The notes under the pieces: model-generated
Told to the model about the DNA's origin: nothing
What the model saw: only the letters and a program-made list of their open reading frames with translations
Databases searched by the model: none
Translations under genes and position numbers: made by a program
Shown: positions 1-9,282 of the stretch, one piece after another
Layout: each line of letters opens with the position of its first letter
Numbering within the stretch: position 1 is the first letter of the stretch
NCBI GenBank assembly: GCA_038323375.1
Contig: JBBQGV010000022.1
Span: 4,135-68,134, forward strand
DNA length: 64,000 nt
From: JABWAJ01 sp038323375
Lineage (GTDB): Bacteria; Bacteroidota; Bacteroidia; Chitinophagales; Saprospiraceae
Reading direction: 5' to 3'

Positions 1-753
1 AGTAATCTTCTTCGCAATTCGATTATTCAATTTGATTACAAAAACAAGTTAATTCGCATTTCAAGTGATTTGAATAAACTTGATCTTTCAAATGCAAAAA
101 CTTCTGAAATATTTATAGACAAGCAAAGTTCTCCGATATTTAACATACAAATTGGAGAAAAAGCCAAAGAAATGCTACTTTTTGATACAGGTGCAGATGA
201 ACTTTATTCAATGAGTAATACCAACATGAATAAATTTAAAAAGACAAAAACATTCAGTATTATTTCGGAGAGTTTTGGTTCAAATTCTTTTGGTTTCAAT
301 GGCTTGGAACAAGAATCAAAAAACTACAGGTTGTTGATTCCAGAGCTAACCATTCAGGGACTTACGCTGAAAAACATGGTTTCAGAAACAACCCAAGACT
401 ACAATTCACGCATTGGAGCTCGTTTACTCGAATATGGAGTACTTACAATAGACTACAAGAACAGTAAAAGCCATTTCGAACCATTTTCACAGACAGCCAC
501 TCTAAAGGAAGTATTTTGGGGCTTAAGTCCAACTTTTATTGACGGAAAACTTGTCGTTGGTAGAATTTGGTCAAAGGAGTTAAAGAAAATATCTGTTGGT
601 GATGAAATCCTCTCAATTAACGAAATAGACATGGGAAGCGTGTCTGAATGTGAGTTTCTTTTAAACTCACCATTATTGGATATTAAAGTTGCTACTTTAA
701 AAATTCGAAATCCTAAAGGAGAAATACAGACAATTGAAATTCAAAAAGAATAA
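1..753 (+). CDS. Retropepsin-like aspartic protease with C-terminal PDZ domain (5' partial)
   Basis: The reading frame is open from base 1, so the gene begins outside the window; the TTG at 70 is not a convincing start. The visible protein holds the end of one protease-like lobe (LLRNSIIQFDYKN, bases 7-48) and a second lobe with the catalytic-type motif LLFDTGADE, ending in a related LLEYGVLTIDYKN segment. The repeat of the LL...DYKN pattern marks the two lobes of a pepsin/retropepsin fold. The last 75 residues resemble a PDZ domain (SVGDEILSINEIDM). Such proteins are usually exported in Bacteroidota, but the N-terminus is not visible. Base composition is clearly more AT-rich than the genes that follow. 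Substrate unknown. Confidence 0.75.
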   Translation, partial: SNLLRNSIIQFDYKNKLIRISSDLNKLDLSNAKTSEIFIDKQSSPIFNIQIGEKAKEMLLFDTGADELYSMSNTNMNKFKKTKTFSIISESFGSNSFGFNGLEQESKNYRLLIPELTIQGLTLKNMVSETTQDYNSRIGARLLEYGVLTIDYKNSKSHFEPFSQTATLKEVFWGLSPTFIDGKLVVGRIWSKELKKISVGDEILSINEIDMGSVSECEFLLNSPLLDIKVATLKIRNPKGEIQTIEIQKE

Positions 754-793
754 CTACTTTTGAGGAGCGATGAAGCGCACAAATTGAACAAAC

Positions 794-3196
794 ATGAATT
801 GCCGGATTGCGTTACTTATCCTCAGTTGCCTGCTTGTTGGCCTGACAGCCGCTGCCCAGGGTATGCGATCGTTGAAAAAGAAAGGAACAACCCGGGCAGT
901 GATCGTTGGCATTTCGGATTATCAGGATGCCGGAATCAAAGACCTGCGCTATGCAGACCAGGACGCGGCGCTTTTTGCCGACTTTCTAAAATCCAAATCA
1001 GGGGGGGAGCTTGGCGACCAACAGCTAAAATTGCTGGTGAATGACCGGGCCACCATGGCCGGAATCCAATCGGCGCTGAAATGGCTTTTGGAAAATTCCA
1101 GGCAGGGAGACCAGGCCATTCTCTATTTCGCCGGCCACGGCGATGTGGAAACAAAAGACGAGCAGGAAAAAGGTTACCTGCTGGCTTACGACACCCCAAA
1201 AAACAACTACCGCCTCAACGCCATTGACTTGCAATACCTCAACCGGGACATCATTGGCAAATTAGCAAATCAGAACATTAAAGTAATCGTCATTACCGAC
1301 GCCTGCCATTCGGGTGCCCTCGCCGGCGAAAAAATTGGCGGCAGGGAAGCCACCGCAGCCGAACTCATGAAACGCTTTTCGGACGAAATAAAAATCCTGT
1401 CCTGCCAGCCTTATGAACTTTCGCACGAAGGCCCCCAGTGGGATGGCGGCAGGGGCGTTTTTTCCTTCTACCTCATCAACGGATTGAAGGGGCTGGCTGA
1501 TCAAAACCGCGATCAGCAGATAGACCTGTACGAATTGGAGAATTTCCTACAGGAACAGGTGCGGCTGGCCACAGACAAAACGCAGCATCCGGATGTGTTT
1601 GGCGGCAAAAAACAGGAATCGCTTTTTTGGGTAGACGAGGCGACCGTTGCGGTCTTAAAAGCCTCCGAAAAAGCAGATTTAGAAAAAGGCTTTGAAAAAG
1701 ACGTGCTCGAAAAATTAGCTACAGAAGAAGGGTACACCCATTACCTGCAGTTTAACAGGGCTCTCCAAAAAGGCAGCCTGCTTAGCCCGGCGGGGAGTTC
1801 TGCCGCAGATTACTACGACGCATTGTATGCGGATACCACGTTCAGGCTTCTGCGTAGCATCATTGACGAGCGGCTGACCGTTGCACTGTTGGACTCCGTG
1901 CAGCAGGCGATAAACGCCTACCTCCGTACCGACCCGGTTGAACTGGCACAAAGGGATCGGTTTGACCATAAATACAGCCGGTTTCCTGCATACCTCAGCA
2001 AAGCCGCTCAAATACTCGGCCCCAACGACGCCCGATACCGGCAAACCTTAGCAAAGCAAGCTTACTTTGAGGGGCTGATTCTGCGCTTAGAAGCCGAAAA
2101 ACAAGGCGGCAACGACTCGCTGTACCAACTCGCGCTGGGAAAACAACAACAAGCGTTGCAATACGAAGACCGTGCAGCTTACATCTACAATGAATTGGGA
2201 TTGGTGTTGCTGGAATTAGACGAACCCGACCCGGCGCAAGGCCATTTCAGGCAAGCCATGACCCTCACGCCTACCTGGGCGCTGCCTTTCAGCAATATGG
2301 GCATCAGCTACTCGGAACAAGACAGCCTGGAGCTTGCCCGGCAGTATTACCGAAAAGCCATCGGGTTGAAGCCCGACTTAGCTTCGGCGTATACCAATCT
2401 AGGCAACCTGTTTTTTAAGCTGGAACAGGCCGATTCGGCTGAAATCATGTACCGCCAGGCCATCGCGTTCAACCCCGCTGATCAATCAAATTATTATTTT
2501 ATGGGGCTTTTACTGAGCGCCCTCGAAGACCGGGCGCCGGAAGCCAAATCTTATTACCTAAAAGCCCTGCAACTCGATGATCACTACCCGGAGGCTTGTT
2601 ACGAATCGGGCAACTTATATTACAGATTAGCGCAGGCCGATTCGGCAGAAATCATGTACCAAAAAGCGATTGCACTGAATCCTGATTACCTCGAAGCTTA
2701 TTTGTTTCTCGGTCTCCTGTATTTTGAAAATACCCGGCTGGAAGAAGCCGAAGCGGTATTTTTGAAAGCCTTGCGCTCCGATGGGTTTTTTCTCCCGGCC
2801 TACGAATGTTTGGCTACCTTATATCAATCTGATTGGGCCAAAGCGGTGGCGCTGCTGCAACAGGCCCCATTAGATGAGATAGATAAAATCAGTGTGCTGT
2901 TTGAAACCGGAAAAACGTTTATGCAATCGGAAGCATTTGATGATGCCTTGCGCGCTTTTCGTTTAATGCTTGACTTCGACCCCAACGAGCCGCTTGGCCA
3001 TTATGCATGGTGTACCTATTATGCCCTGCGCGGGCAGGAAGACGAAGCCGTGCATTATTTAGAAATGACTTTGGAAAAAGCCCGGGTTAGCGGGGAAGAT
3101 TATTTTGACAGGATTGCCGAAGATGAAAACCTGGAAGCTATTCGCAAACACAAAAAGTACGTTCAGATCATGGCAAAATATTTTCCAGACCGGTAA
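794..3196 (+). CDS. Exported caspase-like (C14) peptidase with TPR repeats
   Basis: The 800-residue protein starts with a signal peptide (about residues 1-22, ending AAAQG). Residues 30-280 form a caspase-like fold: the catalytic His lies in YFAGHGD (His115) and the catalytic Cys in ITDACHSG (Cys171). From about residue 455 to 770 a run of TPR units follows (for example ELGLVLLELDEPDPAQGHFR and NLGNLFFKLEQADSAEIMYR). Bacterial caspase-like peptidases cleave proteins, often on activation through a partner; here the signal peptide implies action outside the cytoplasm. It is followed on the same strand by a second caspase-like protein and a TPR protein, and faces a CHASE2 operon. The substrate is unknown. 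The catalytic dyad is complete, so activity is expected. Confidence 0.88.
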   Translation: MNCRIALLILSCLLVGLTAAAQGMRSLKKKGTTRAVIVGISDYQDAGIKDLRYADQDAALFADFLKSKSGGELGDQQLKLLVNDRATMAGIQSALKWLLENSRQGDQAILYFAGHGDVETKDEQEKGYLLAYDTPKNNYRLNAIDLQYLNRDIIGKLANQNIKVIVITDACHSGALAGEKIGGREATAAELMKRFSDEIKILSCQPYELSHEGPQWDGGRGVFSFYLINGLKGLADQNRDQQIDLYELENFLQEQVRLATDKTQHPDVFGGKKQESLFWVDEATVAVLKASEKADLEKGFEKDVLEKLATEEGYTHYLQFNRALQKGSLLSPAGSSAADYYDALYADTTFRLLRSIIDERLTVALLDSVQQAINAYLRTDPVELAQRDRFDHKYSRFPAYLSKAAQILGPNDARYRQTLAKQAYFEGLILRLEAEKQGGNDSLYQLALGKQQQALQYEDRAAYIYNELGLVLLELDEPDPAQGHFRQAMTLTPTWALPFSNMGISYSEQDSLELARQYYRKAIGLKPDLASAYTNLGNLFFKLEQADSAEIMYRQAIAFNPADQSNYYFMGLLLSALEDRAPEAKSYYLKALQLDDHYPEACYESGNLYYRLAQADSAEIMYQKAIALNPDYLEAYLFLGLLYFENTRLEEAEAVFLKALRSDGFFLPAYECLATLYQSDWAKAVALLQQAPLDEIDKISVLFETGKTFMQSEAFDDALRAFRLMLDFDPNEPLGHYAWCTYYALRGQEDEAVHYLEMTLEKARVSGEDYFDRIAEDENLEAIRKHKKYVQIMAKYFPDR

Positions 3197-3197
3197 A

Positions 3198-3290
3198 TAG
3201 TGTCTGTCTTTTATGGTCGCCCCCGTTCATGGGTCTCCCATTTTGGGTGCGAAATACAACGCAGTTATCGGACTATAAAGAAAGACACTA
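3198..3290. repeat. Palindromic dispersed repeat, TAGTGTCTGTC family, copy 1
   Basis: The copy starts TAGTGTCTGTCTTT one base after the stop codon of the caspase-TPR gene and ends AAAGAAAGACACTA, so its ends are inverted repeats. The inner right part (GCAGTTATCGGACTATA) is the reverse complement of the inner left part of copies at 22535 and 26999, so this copy is partly inverted relative to them. It also has an inner CTCCCATTTTGGGT segment similar to the copy at 26999. It may act as a transcription terminator between this gene and the next caspase gene. Confidence 0.7.
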
Positions 3291-3449
3291 AATAGTGTTT
3301 ATCTTTACCCGGTAAAAACCAATTAATTCCATATTTACCCTATATTTTATAAGTACTTCGTCAAAATTATTTCAATCTATTTTTTTAAATACTTGACTGC
3401 CAATTTCTTGTGACACCAAAAACCAATAACTAATAACCAGTAACTACTT

Positions 3450-4235
3450 ATGAGACTCACAACTTTCCTTATTTGTTTGTATTTAAGCTCCTTTGACCTG
3501 GTCGCACAAGGCAACGGTACGCTTCACCTGATCACCAGTATTGATATTGTCAATTCAGACATCGCTCAGGGATGCAGCAAAGACTATCAAAACACTAACG
3601 AACTTTTTAAAGCCGTTGCTGAAATGGGTGGCCTGAATTATCACCCGGTCAATTTGCAATTTGACCGGGAACAAGTAGAGGCATTTGTCAATAATTTCCA
3701 ATGTGCCCCTAATGATGTCGTCGTTTTTTTATACTCGGGACATGGGTTCCAATATGACAACGATGGCGATCTCTGGCCCTGGCCTCATCTATTCTACTGC
3801 AACAGAGAAAAAGTGGATATCTACACGGACGCGTGTGAATTAGACCTGGAGGATGTGTATGATTTGTTGAAGGAAAAAAATCCCCGCATGTCCATTACCC
3901 TTGGCAATAGCTGCAATGACCCTTTGGATAGTTCGGAGGAATCCACCCAGACAGCGGGTCAGAAACCTGATTTTTCGAAATCCGGAGGGGATTTGCAAAA
4001 AATAGGCCTGTTTACCAATTTCCGCGGGCACATCATTGCCTCCGCTTCTTCCCCGGGACAGGGGGCTTACACCACCGATGAAGAGGGGGCTTATTTTATC
4101 GTCGAATTATTTAAATACATTGCGGAAGGCCTCGACTCCGACCAGCCTACTTCCTGGAAAAACATCCTGGAGCAAACCAAAAACAGCGTTACCGAACGGA
4201 ACGCAAACCAGACCCCGCAATATAAAATTGAATAA
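3450..4235 (+). CDS. Small exported caspase-like peptidase
   Basis: A 261-residue protein with a signal peptide (about 1-20, ending LVAQG). The caspase-like domain fills the rest: catalytic His in FLYSGHGF (His98) and Cys in LGNSCND (Cys155), each after a hydrophobic beta-strand, as in peptidase family C14. Unlike the neighbour at 794 it has no TPR part; the TPR protein at 4321 may supply that function. The Cys-containing strand is followed by an acidic, Ser/Thr-rich insertion (about residues 158-180) that could be a processing loop, which is inference. Same-strand order caspase-TPR, caspase, TPR suggests a joint job. Confidence 0.82.
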   Translation: MRLTTFLICLYLSSFDLVAQGNGTLHLITSIDIVNSDIAQGCSKDYQNTNELFKAVAEMGGLNYHPVNLQFDREQVEAFVNNFQCAPNDVVVFLYSGHGFQYDNDGDLWPWPHLFYCNREKVDIYTDACELDLEDVYDLLKEKNPRMSITLGNSCNDPLDSSEESTQTAGQKPDFSKSGGDLQKIGLFTNFRGHIIASASSPGQGAYTTDEEGAYFIVELFKYIAEGLDSDQPTSWKNILEQTKNSVTERNANQTPQYKIE

Positions 4236-4239
4236 CCCA

Positions 4240-4291
4240 GGGGAGGGGGAGAGGGGGAGAGGGGGAGAGGGGGAGAGGGAGAGGGGGAGAG
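4240..4291 (+). repeat. G-rich simple repeat (GGGGGAGA units)
   Basis: About 50 bases of near-perfect GGGGGAGA repeats lie between the caspase gene stop and the TPR gene start. The G runs on the plus strand could form a quadruplex, and slippage could change the spacing of the downstream gene from its promoter. Confidence 0.8.
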
Positions 4292-4320
4292 ATTACATTC
4301 ATCCACAAAACTTAGTTACT

Positions 4321-4929
4321 ATGAGATTCACCATCTTTTTTTTGATTTTGGGGCTTGCATTGCCGGTTGACGTTTATGCCCAGTCTACCACAGCAAAAGA
4401 TTTGAAAAACAAATTTACGAGCGCCAGCTCCAGCATGAAGCAAAATAAAAGCAAGACAAAAGATAAAAAACAGAGTTTGAGCAACCACGTGCGGCCGGAT
4501 AATATCGAATCTGTAGCCGTAAAAAATGCATTTAAAGAAATAGAGGAAGGCGATTATGACGATGCGTTAGCACAACTAACCGCCTATTCCAATTCAGATG
4601 CTGATGCCGCTTTCGGCCTGGGACTCATTTATTATGAAAATGACCAGCTCGACAATGCCGTAGCCGCTTTGCAGCTTTCACTCCAGCTCGATCCCAACCA
4701 AACGGAAGTGCTTTACGTGCTGGGGCTCGTTTATGCGGAACAAGGCAACTACGACAAAGCAGAAGATGCATTCATTGCTTTGCTGGAACAAGACCCCCTC
4801 GATCCGGATGCCTGGTACGAGTTGGGATTTCTGTATTATGATGCTGGCTTTACAGAGGATGCGGATTTATGCTTAGCCGTCATCCGGGAAATTGATCCCA
4901 ACTATCCCAATAATAGTTACGAGGATTAA
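4321..4929 (+). CDS. Exported TPR protein
   Basis: A 202-residue protein. The ATG at 4321 is chosen because a signal peptide (MRFTIFFLILGLALPVDVYAQ) begins there; the same frame is open further upstream, but that part lies over the caspase gene and the GGGGGAGA repeat and is not credible. A Lys/Ser-rich linker (about 30-55) is followed by three TPR units (about 65-190, e.g. AAFGLGLIYYENDQLDNAVA, VLGLVYAEQGNYDKAEDAF). It probably acts as a periplasmic scaffold. It ends 6 bases from the stop of the convergent FecR-like gene. Confidence 0.8.
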   Translation: MRFTIFFLILGLALPVDVYAQSTTAKDLKNKFTSASSSMKQNKSKTKDKKQSLSNHVRPDNIESVAVKNAFKEIEEGDYDDALAQLTAYSNSDADAAFGLGLIYYENDQLDNAVAALQLSLQLDPNQTEVLYVLGLVYAEQGNYDKAEDAFIALLEQDPLDPDAWYELGFLYYDAGFTEDADLCLAVIREIDPNYPNNSYED

Positions 4930-4935
4930 TAAGGG

Positions 4936-5886
4936 CTAACGGCGCAGTAACGTCTTTGCATCGTCCAGCAAACCCATCCTGGAGAGAAATGCCGCCTGCG
5001 TATCGCGCACCAATAAATTGCCGGCATAAGTTTTCGCTGCTGCTGCATAAGTCATAGCCGCATCGTAAAATAAGCCGGCTTCTTCAAGCGAGTAGGCTTC
5101 CATCAGGGCTTGTTCAGCAGGGGTGGCGCTTTGGAAATCCTTCAAGTTGCGCAGGTCGGCTAATACCTGGCTGGCGGCAGCAGGATCATACACAAACGAC
5201 GTTTTCGCCGATTTCGCAGCGCCGGTTTTATCGTCCACAATCATCCATTCGCAAGCTGCACCGGAGTCGAGCGCTAATTGCGACAAATCGAGTGAAAACA
5301 GGCTGTCGGGTGTAAGAGCCATCGCGATGACCTGGCCGTCGGCTTTTCGGTTGAGCTGGAACCGGCAGACTTCACCAGGCATGGCACCCGACCAGCGAAA
5401 AGTAACGGACGAAACGCCCAAAGTTCCCTGGTAAAGGAGGCTGGCTTGAATGGGGTATGTCTTTTCGGAAAAACCGCCAATTCCGGCTTTTGCTTTTTCC
5501 ATATACCTTCGGTGGTTTTTTTCTAATTCTTTTTCATTTTTGGTTTCTTTCATACTGCCGGAAAGGAATTTAGAAAAACGGCCCATAAAGCCCACATTGG
5601 ATCCGCTTTTTGATTGCGGGTCTAACTCGCTCAAAATATACAGCTTACTGCCTTTCAGCGTGAATATTTCGCCATTCTGCAGCAGTTTGACCGTGGCACC
5701 GGACTGGCACCGCACCTTACCACTGGAAGACATGCGCAGGCCGGGATATACATTTTGTTCTGTGTTCTCTTGCGACGCGTAATACAGTGCTTTGCCCGAG
5801 ATGGATTGTACCACGATATCGTCCTGGGTCATCGCCAGCTGGCCACACAAGAGGCCGGTGAACAGGAGAAAAAGACGTTTGCTCAT
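4936..5886 (-). CDS. Exported protein with FecR-like N-terminal domain
   Basis: A 316-residue protein read from the ATG at 5886, which gives a clean signal peptide (MSKRLFLLFTGLLCGQLAMTQ); an ATG three codons upstream is possible. Residues about 25-85 (VYPGLRMSSSGKVRCQSGAT, then LLQNGEIFTLKGSKLYIL) look like the beta-rich FecR-type domain seen in extracytoplasmic sensors. The middle resembles an Ig-like beta domain (SVTFRWSGAMPGEVCRFQL) and the last 70 residues are helical and Ala-rich, similar to a half TPR. It is the last gene of a minus-strand operon after the CHASE2 gene (43-base gap). The FecR assignment is by pattern only. Confidence 0.6.
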   Translation of the reverse strand: MSKRLFLLFTGLLCGQLAMTQDDIVVQSISGKALYYASQENTEQNVYPGLRMSSSGKVRCQSGATVKLLQNGEIFTLKGSKLYILSELDPQSKSGSNVGFMGRFSKFLSGSMKETKNEKELEKNHRRYMEKAKAGIGGFSEKTYPIQASLLYQGTLGVSSVTFRWSGAMPGEVCRFQLNRKADGQVIAMALTPDSLFSLDLSQLALDSGAACEWMIVDDKTGAAKSAKTSFVYDPAAASQVLADLRNLKDFQSATPAEQALMEAYSLEEAGLFYDAAMTYAAAAKTYAGNLLVRDTQAAFLSRMGLLDDAKTLLRR

Positions 5887-5929
5887 AGTGTACATTTTTT
5901 GTGATTTAAATATTTGACATTGAGGTTTA

Positions 5930-7141
5930 TTACTCGTTTTTTTCTTTTTTAAAAATCCTGGGCAACTTATTGATCAGCCGCCCGTGACGGCGTTTTGAAA
6001 AGCCTTCATAACTCAACAAGACATCGAAGTATAGCGCTAATCCGAGTAAGCCATAGGTAAAATCCAATTTAAGCCTAAAAGCATAGAACAACACCGAGAT
6101 GATAAAAAATAGCAAGACCAATTCGATGACTTGTATGACCCGCGTAATGGGGTGGTAGATGCGGGGGTACTTGTCTTCCACCCAATCAACTAATAATACA
6201 TTGTAATAGCAACAAAGTACGGCAAGCAGGAAGCTAAGCCACCCCGGCACATTACGAATGTACCGGCCATCCAGAATCATTTGGATGATGTTGGCATGGA
6301 TGATGATGCCATACATATCCGGATCACTACGACCGGAATAGCTTGGATTCAGTGGCGTATAGAATTTGTCGAGCAAAGGACAATCGCCTTCCTCGTCAAT
6401 ACTATACCCCATCAATACGATTTTTCCACTCAATTGAGCGGCCAGGTCAACCGTTGTATCGAGGATTGTTTCCGGTTCAAAATGAAGATAGCTGGAGGCA
6501 TTCGAAGAGTAGTGTATGGTTTCCAGGTCTTTTCTGCGTTTTAGCAATTTTTCAAACGCAGCAGGGTCGTACAACCTGGCTATTTCAGCGGCAAAACTAA
6601 ATGCCTGCCCTTCTGCAGTTTCTTCAGTCGGGCTGAAATAGCGGATCGTTCTGGTTTCTGTGCTTGGAAAATTGATATAGCCGGTGCGGGCATGTTGATT
6701 GAAAAAAGAATCCACCCCACTAATCGCCTGAAACTGACCGATATCTTCCCGGTAATTTTCCAGCTCTGAAGCCAGTACCAGGTTTTCTGACTGAATAACA
6801 CCCGCCAGCAAAAACGAATCTCCGGCAGGTTCCTTACGTTTGGAGAACAAGACATCAATGCCGATGGCTTTGGGTTGTGCGGCATTGATGCGTTGAAGCA
6901 TCTGTGCAATTTGAGTGCGATCGGGCCTGCCGGTATTCACGATTATGATGCGGTCTTCCATTTTGATTTGCTCGTCGCGCATTCGGGAATACACAATATC
7001 CGTGATCTCGTAATCTTTGAGGCCATAACTGAATGGATTGAGGAAATGCAAATTCGGCCTGACCGTTGATAAAAGCCAGATGAGTATAAAAACGTATAGA
7101 GTAATAATGGCGGCGTAGGGTTGAATGAGCTTTCTCCACAT
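5930..7141 (-). CDS. CHASE2-domain membrane sensor without output domain
   Basis: A 403-residue protein. An N-terminal TM helix (about 10-27) is followed by an extracytoplasmic CHASE2 domain with typical strands: EDRIIIVNTGRPDRTQIAQM, PKAIGIDVLF, GKIVLMGYSID and DMYGIIIHANIIQMILDGRYI. Three TM helices follow (about 300-385), then a short basic tail. CHASE2 normally feeds a kinase or cyclase, but nothing of that kind is attached, so signalling must go through partners. It lies between the FecR-like gene and the M48-type peptidase gene in one operon and faces two caspase-like genes, which suggests a stimulus-to-protease pathway in the envelope (inference). Confidence 0.85.
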   Translation of the reverse strand: MWRKLIQPYAAIITLYVFILIWLLSTVRPNLHFLNPFSYGLKDYEITDIVYSRMRDEQIKMEDRIIIVNTGRPDRTQIAQMLQRINAAQPKAIGIDVLFSKRKEPAGDSFLLAGVIQSENLVLASELENYREDIGQFQAISGVDSFFNQHARTGYINFPSTETRTIRYFSPTEETAEGQAFSFAAEIARLYDPAAFEKLLKRRKDLETIHYSSNASSYLHFEPETILDTTVDLAAQLSGKIVLMGYSIDEEGDCPLLDKFYTPLNPSYSGRSDPDMYGIIIHANIIQMILDGRYIRNVPGWLSFLLAVLCCYYNVLLVDWVEDKYPRIYHPITRVIQVIELVLLFFIISVLFYAFRLKLDFTYGLLGLALYFDVLLSYEGFSKRRHGRLINKLPRIFKKEKNE

Positions 7142-7216
7142 GATATTCTTTGTTTTCTGCGCGCTGTTTTCGATGATTTAACCGGTAAAGCTATTGCAAT
7201 TGGCCGGGCTTAGAGC

Positions 7217-8881
7217 TTACTGTTCCTGCACCAAATAATTTCCCCATCGTTCCAGTTTCCCGGAGGGGTTGAGTAGGAAGATCATTTTTTTATTCTTTTT
7301 ATACACCATAATTTCACCCCGTGGTGTTTCGATCGTATGGCCGGGTTCACCGTAGACCGCTACAATGGCAGTGCGGTCGTCGCCGAGTCCAATCTGGCGC
7401 GCTGTTTTACCCGCATAGCCGGCACTGGTGAGGTGAAGGTAAGTCGTTTTTTTGGTGTAGCTATTTTCACTCACAAAAAGCCGGGAGTGAGGCCCTTGCA
7501 GCGGGTTTTGGTAAAAATAGAGCTGTTTAGCCAGGGCAATCGTTTTGGAATCGTCCACCTTTCCTTCTTCTGCTACGCGAGCCAGGACTTTTTCGTCTAT
7601 GCGTTCAGGTTTGTCGGGCGCTCTCTGAGCACCAATCTCCGTTTCGATGCGTTCGCCGAGTAAAATACGAAGGTTCTGCGCTGCAAGCGGGCTGCCAGCA
7701 TAAGCGGCCGCTTTAAAAGTGGTTTGCGCTCTACCCTCCTCGCCTTCAAGTGCATCCAATATCCCGTTGAGGACATCGGCCCCGAGCGCGGTTTTGGGAT
7801 AGTTGTTTTTCAGAGCCGCTTGATGGGCTTCCACTCCGGCGTAAAACCTGGCGCGGTTGTAGTCTTTCAACAAGGCATAAGCGCAGGCTTTGTTGAGATA
7901 GGCCGGCGCGTATTGGGGATCCATACTAATGGCGGCATCGAAATGCAGAAGCGCTTGGCGCAACAGGCTGTCCCGGTTTGGCGCTAAGCTGACATCCCTG
8001 GTCGCGGTGGAAGTTAGGTCAAGCTCAATGGGAAACCTGTATTTTAAATCTGCCGGGCTGAAATACTGCATCGCATCGAGCACCGCTGTAACGCCCAGGT
8101 TATTATAGATCTCCCTGCTTTGGTACACCATTAATACCTGGTAGTAGAAAGCATAAGCATCGGTGTAATTGCCAATGGCCGTGAGCAGGTTGGCCATATC
8201 GAATACCTCGACGAGTTGAGCCAGCTTTTCCGCCGAACGGCGACCCATAGACTGGCGGTCGCTCAGCGAAGGGTATTTGTCCGATTTTTCAACCGGCATC
8301 TCATAGGCCTGGTAGAGCTTGGCGAGCACCTCGGGGCCTTTATCAAACAAGCCATAGCCTGCAGAATAGACCAGAAAGCCCCCCAGATAGTCGGCTTCGG
8401 TTTCTTTGGCGGCATTGTCGGTAAGGCTGTCAAGGCGCAACCCAATGTCGAGGTCTATGTTGTCTTCTACAAACCCTTTGCGCCAGCCGTGTTTTTCGTA
8501 GTAGTGCGTCAACTCGTGGGCGAGCAACAGCGCAAGGGCAGCGTCGGATTGATTGCCAAAGCTGCTGCATACCTGATAGGCTCTTTCCTCAAGGATGATC
8601 TCGAGTTTGGAGTAGTCCATAGCAGCCATCTGCTTCACCTCCTTGAGCAAAGCCAAGGCGGGCACGGGGTAGCGAAAATCACCACGCGCCTGCACCAGCC
8701 GGTTGTATACCGAAAGGACTTTTTGGTATTGCGGCGTTTCTTTTCCATACATTTCAGCAGACCGGATCGCATTGGGTTTTTGCGCTAAAGGAAGTGTAGC
8801 AAAGCTCCGATCCTGAGCAAAAAGGCTGGTTATCCCAAAAAGGAATAACAGAGCAGGAAAGCATATTTTTTTGCGTTTCAC
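7217..8881 (-). CDS. Exported M48-type zinc peptidase with TPR repeats
   Basis: The start is taken as the GTG at 8881, because the protein then begins with a signal peptide (MKRKKICFPALLFLFGITSLFAQ), giving 554 residues; the frame extends upstream to 8956 but that adds no plausible start. The zinc site is LLLAHELTHYYEKHGW (HExxH), with a likely third ligand Glu in KETEADYLGGF, as in M48-like peptidases. The C-terminal half holds TPR-like helices (AYLNKACAYALLKDYNRARF) and a small C-terminal domain. It is the first gene of the operon with CHASE2 and the FecR-like protein. The substrate is unknown; quality control of envelope proteins is a reasonable guess. Confidence 0.82.
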   Translation of the reverse strand: MKRKKICFPALLFLFGITSLFAQDRSFATLPLAQKPNAIRSAEMYGKETPQYQKVLSVYNRLVQARGDFRYPVPALALLKEVKQMAAMDYSKLEIILEERAYQVCSSFGNQSDAALALLLAHELTHYYEKHGWRKGFVEDNIDLDIGLRLDSLTDNAAKETEADYLGGFLVYSAGYGLFDKGPEVLAKLYQAYEMPVEKSDKYPSLSDRQSMGRRSAEKLAQLVEVFDMANLLTAIGNYTDAYAFYYQVLMVYQSREIYNNLGVTAVLDAMQYFSPADLKYRFPIELDLTSTATRDVSLAPNRDSLLRQALLHFDAAISMDPQYAPAYLNKACAYALLKDYNRARFYAGVEAHQAALKNNYPKTALGADVLNGILDALEGEEGRAQTTFKAAAYAGSPLAAQNLRILLGERIETEIGAQRAPDKPERIDEKVLARVAEEGKVDDSKTIALAKQLYFYQNPLQGPHSRLFVSENSYTKKTTYLHLTSAGYAGKTARQIGLGDDRTAIVAVYGEPGHTIETPRGEIMVYKKNKKMIFLLNPSGKLERWGNYLVQEQ

Positions 8882-8973
8882 TGGGAAATAGTTAAATTTA
8901 TACGGCAAAATGAGTGAATCGCCTGATTTTATCACAAAAAGAAGCCGAAAGCTCAAATTTAATAGATAAACTA

Positions 8974-9135
8974 AGCGCTTGTTCGGGTTTTCGTGATCGA
9001 GCGAGGGCGAGGAAATTTTATTTTAGGCAAAGCGATTTTTGCAGACGTAGCCGGCAGCTACGGCGAAAAGAATCAACGCAGTATAAAATAAAATTTGCCG
9101 TCCATAGCCGATTGACGGAAATCCGAACAAGCTCT
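8974..9135. repeat. Palindromic intergenic element, about 160 bp
   Basis: The ends are inverted repeats (AGCGCTTGTTCGGGTTTTC at the left against GAAATCCGAACAAGCTCT at the right), and inside there is a second inverted pair (GAAATTTTATTTTA against TATAAAATAAAATTT) around a GTAGCCGGCAGCTAC core. It fills most of the 401-base gap between the M48 gene and the methyltransferase gene. It looks like a small non-coding mobile or regulatory palindrome; no open frame in it is credible. The rest of the gap shows nothing else. Confidence 0.65.
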
Positions 9136-9282
9136 AAACCCTGTGACGAGAAACCTTTCTTTTTAAAGAAGTCTTCCTGCAAAGTTAGAAGAAATGGAAT
9201 TTTTTTCCCTCCCTTTTTGTATACCTCCAACAAACAAAACCATGGATCACTACAAAACGACTTTCCAAACCTGGGACAAACC

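Noticed and set aside
4036..4320. N-terminal extension of the TPR protein frame
   Set aside because: It crosses the GGGGGAGA repeat and overlaps the caspase gene; the signal peptide starts at 4321.
8914..9282. Extension of the methyltransferase frame
   Set aside because: Lies over a palindromic element and gives low-complexity basic sequence; the ATG at 9283 fits the family start.
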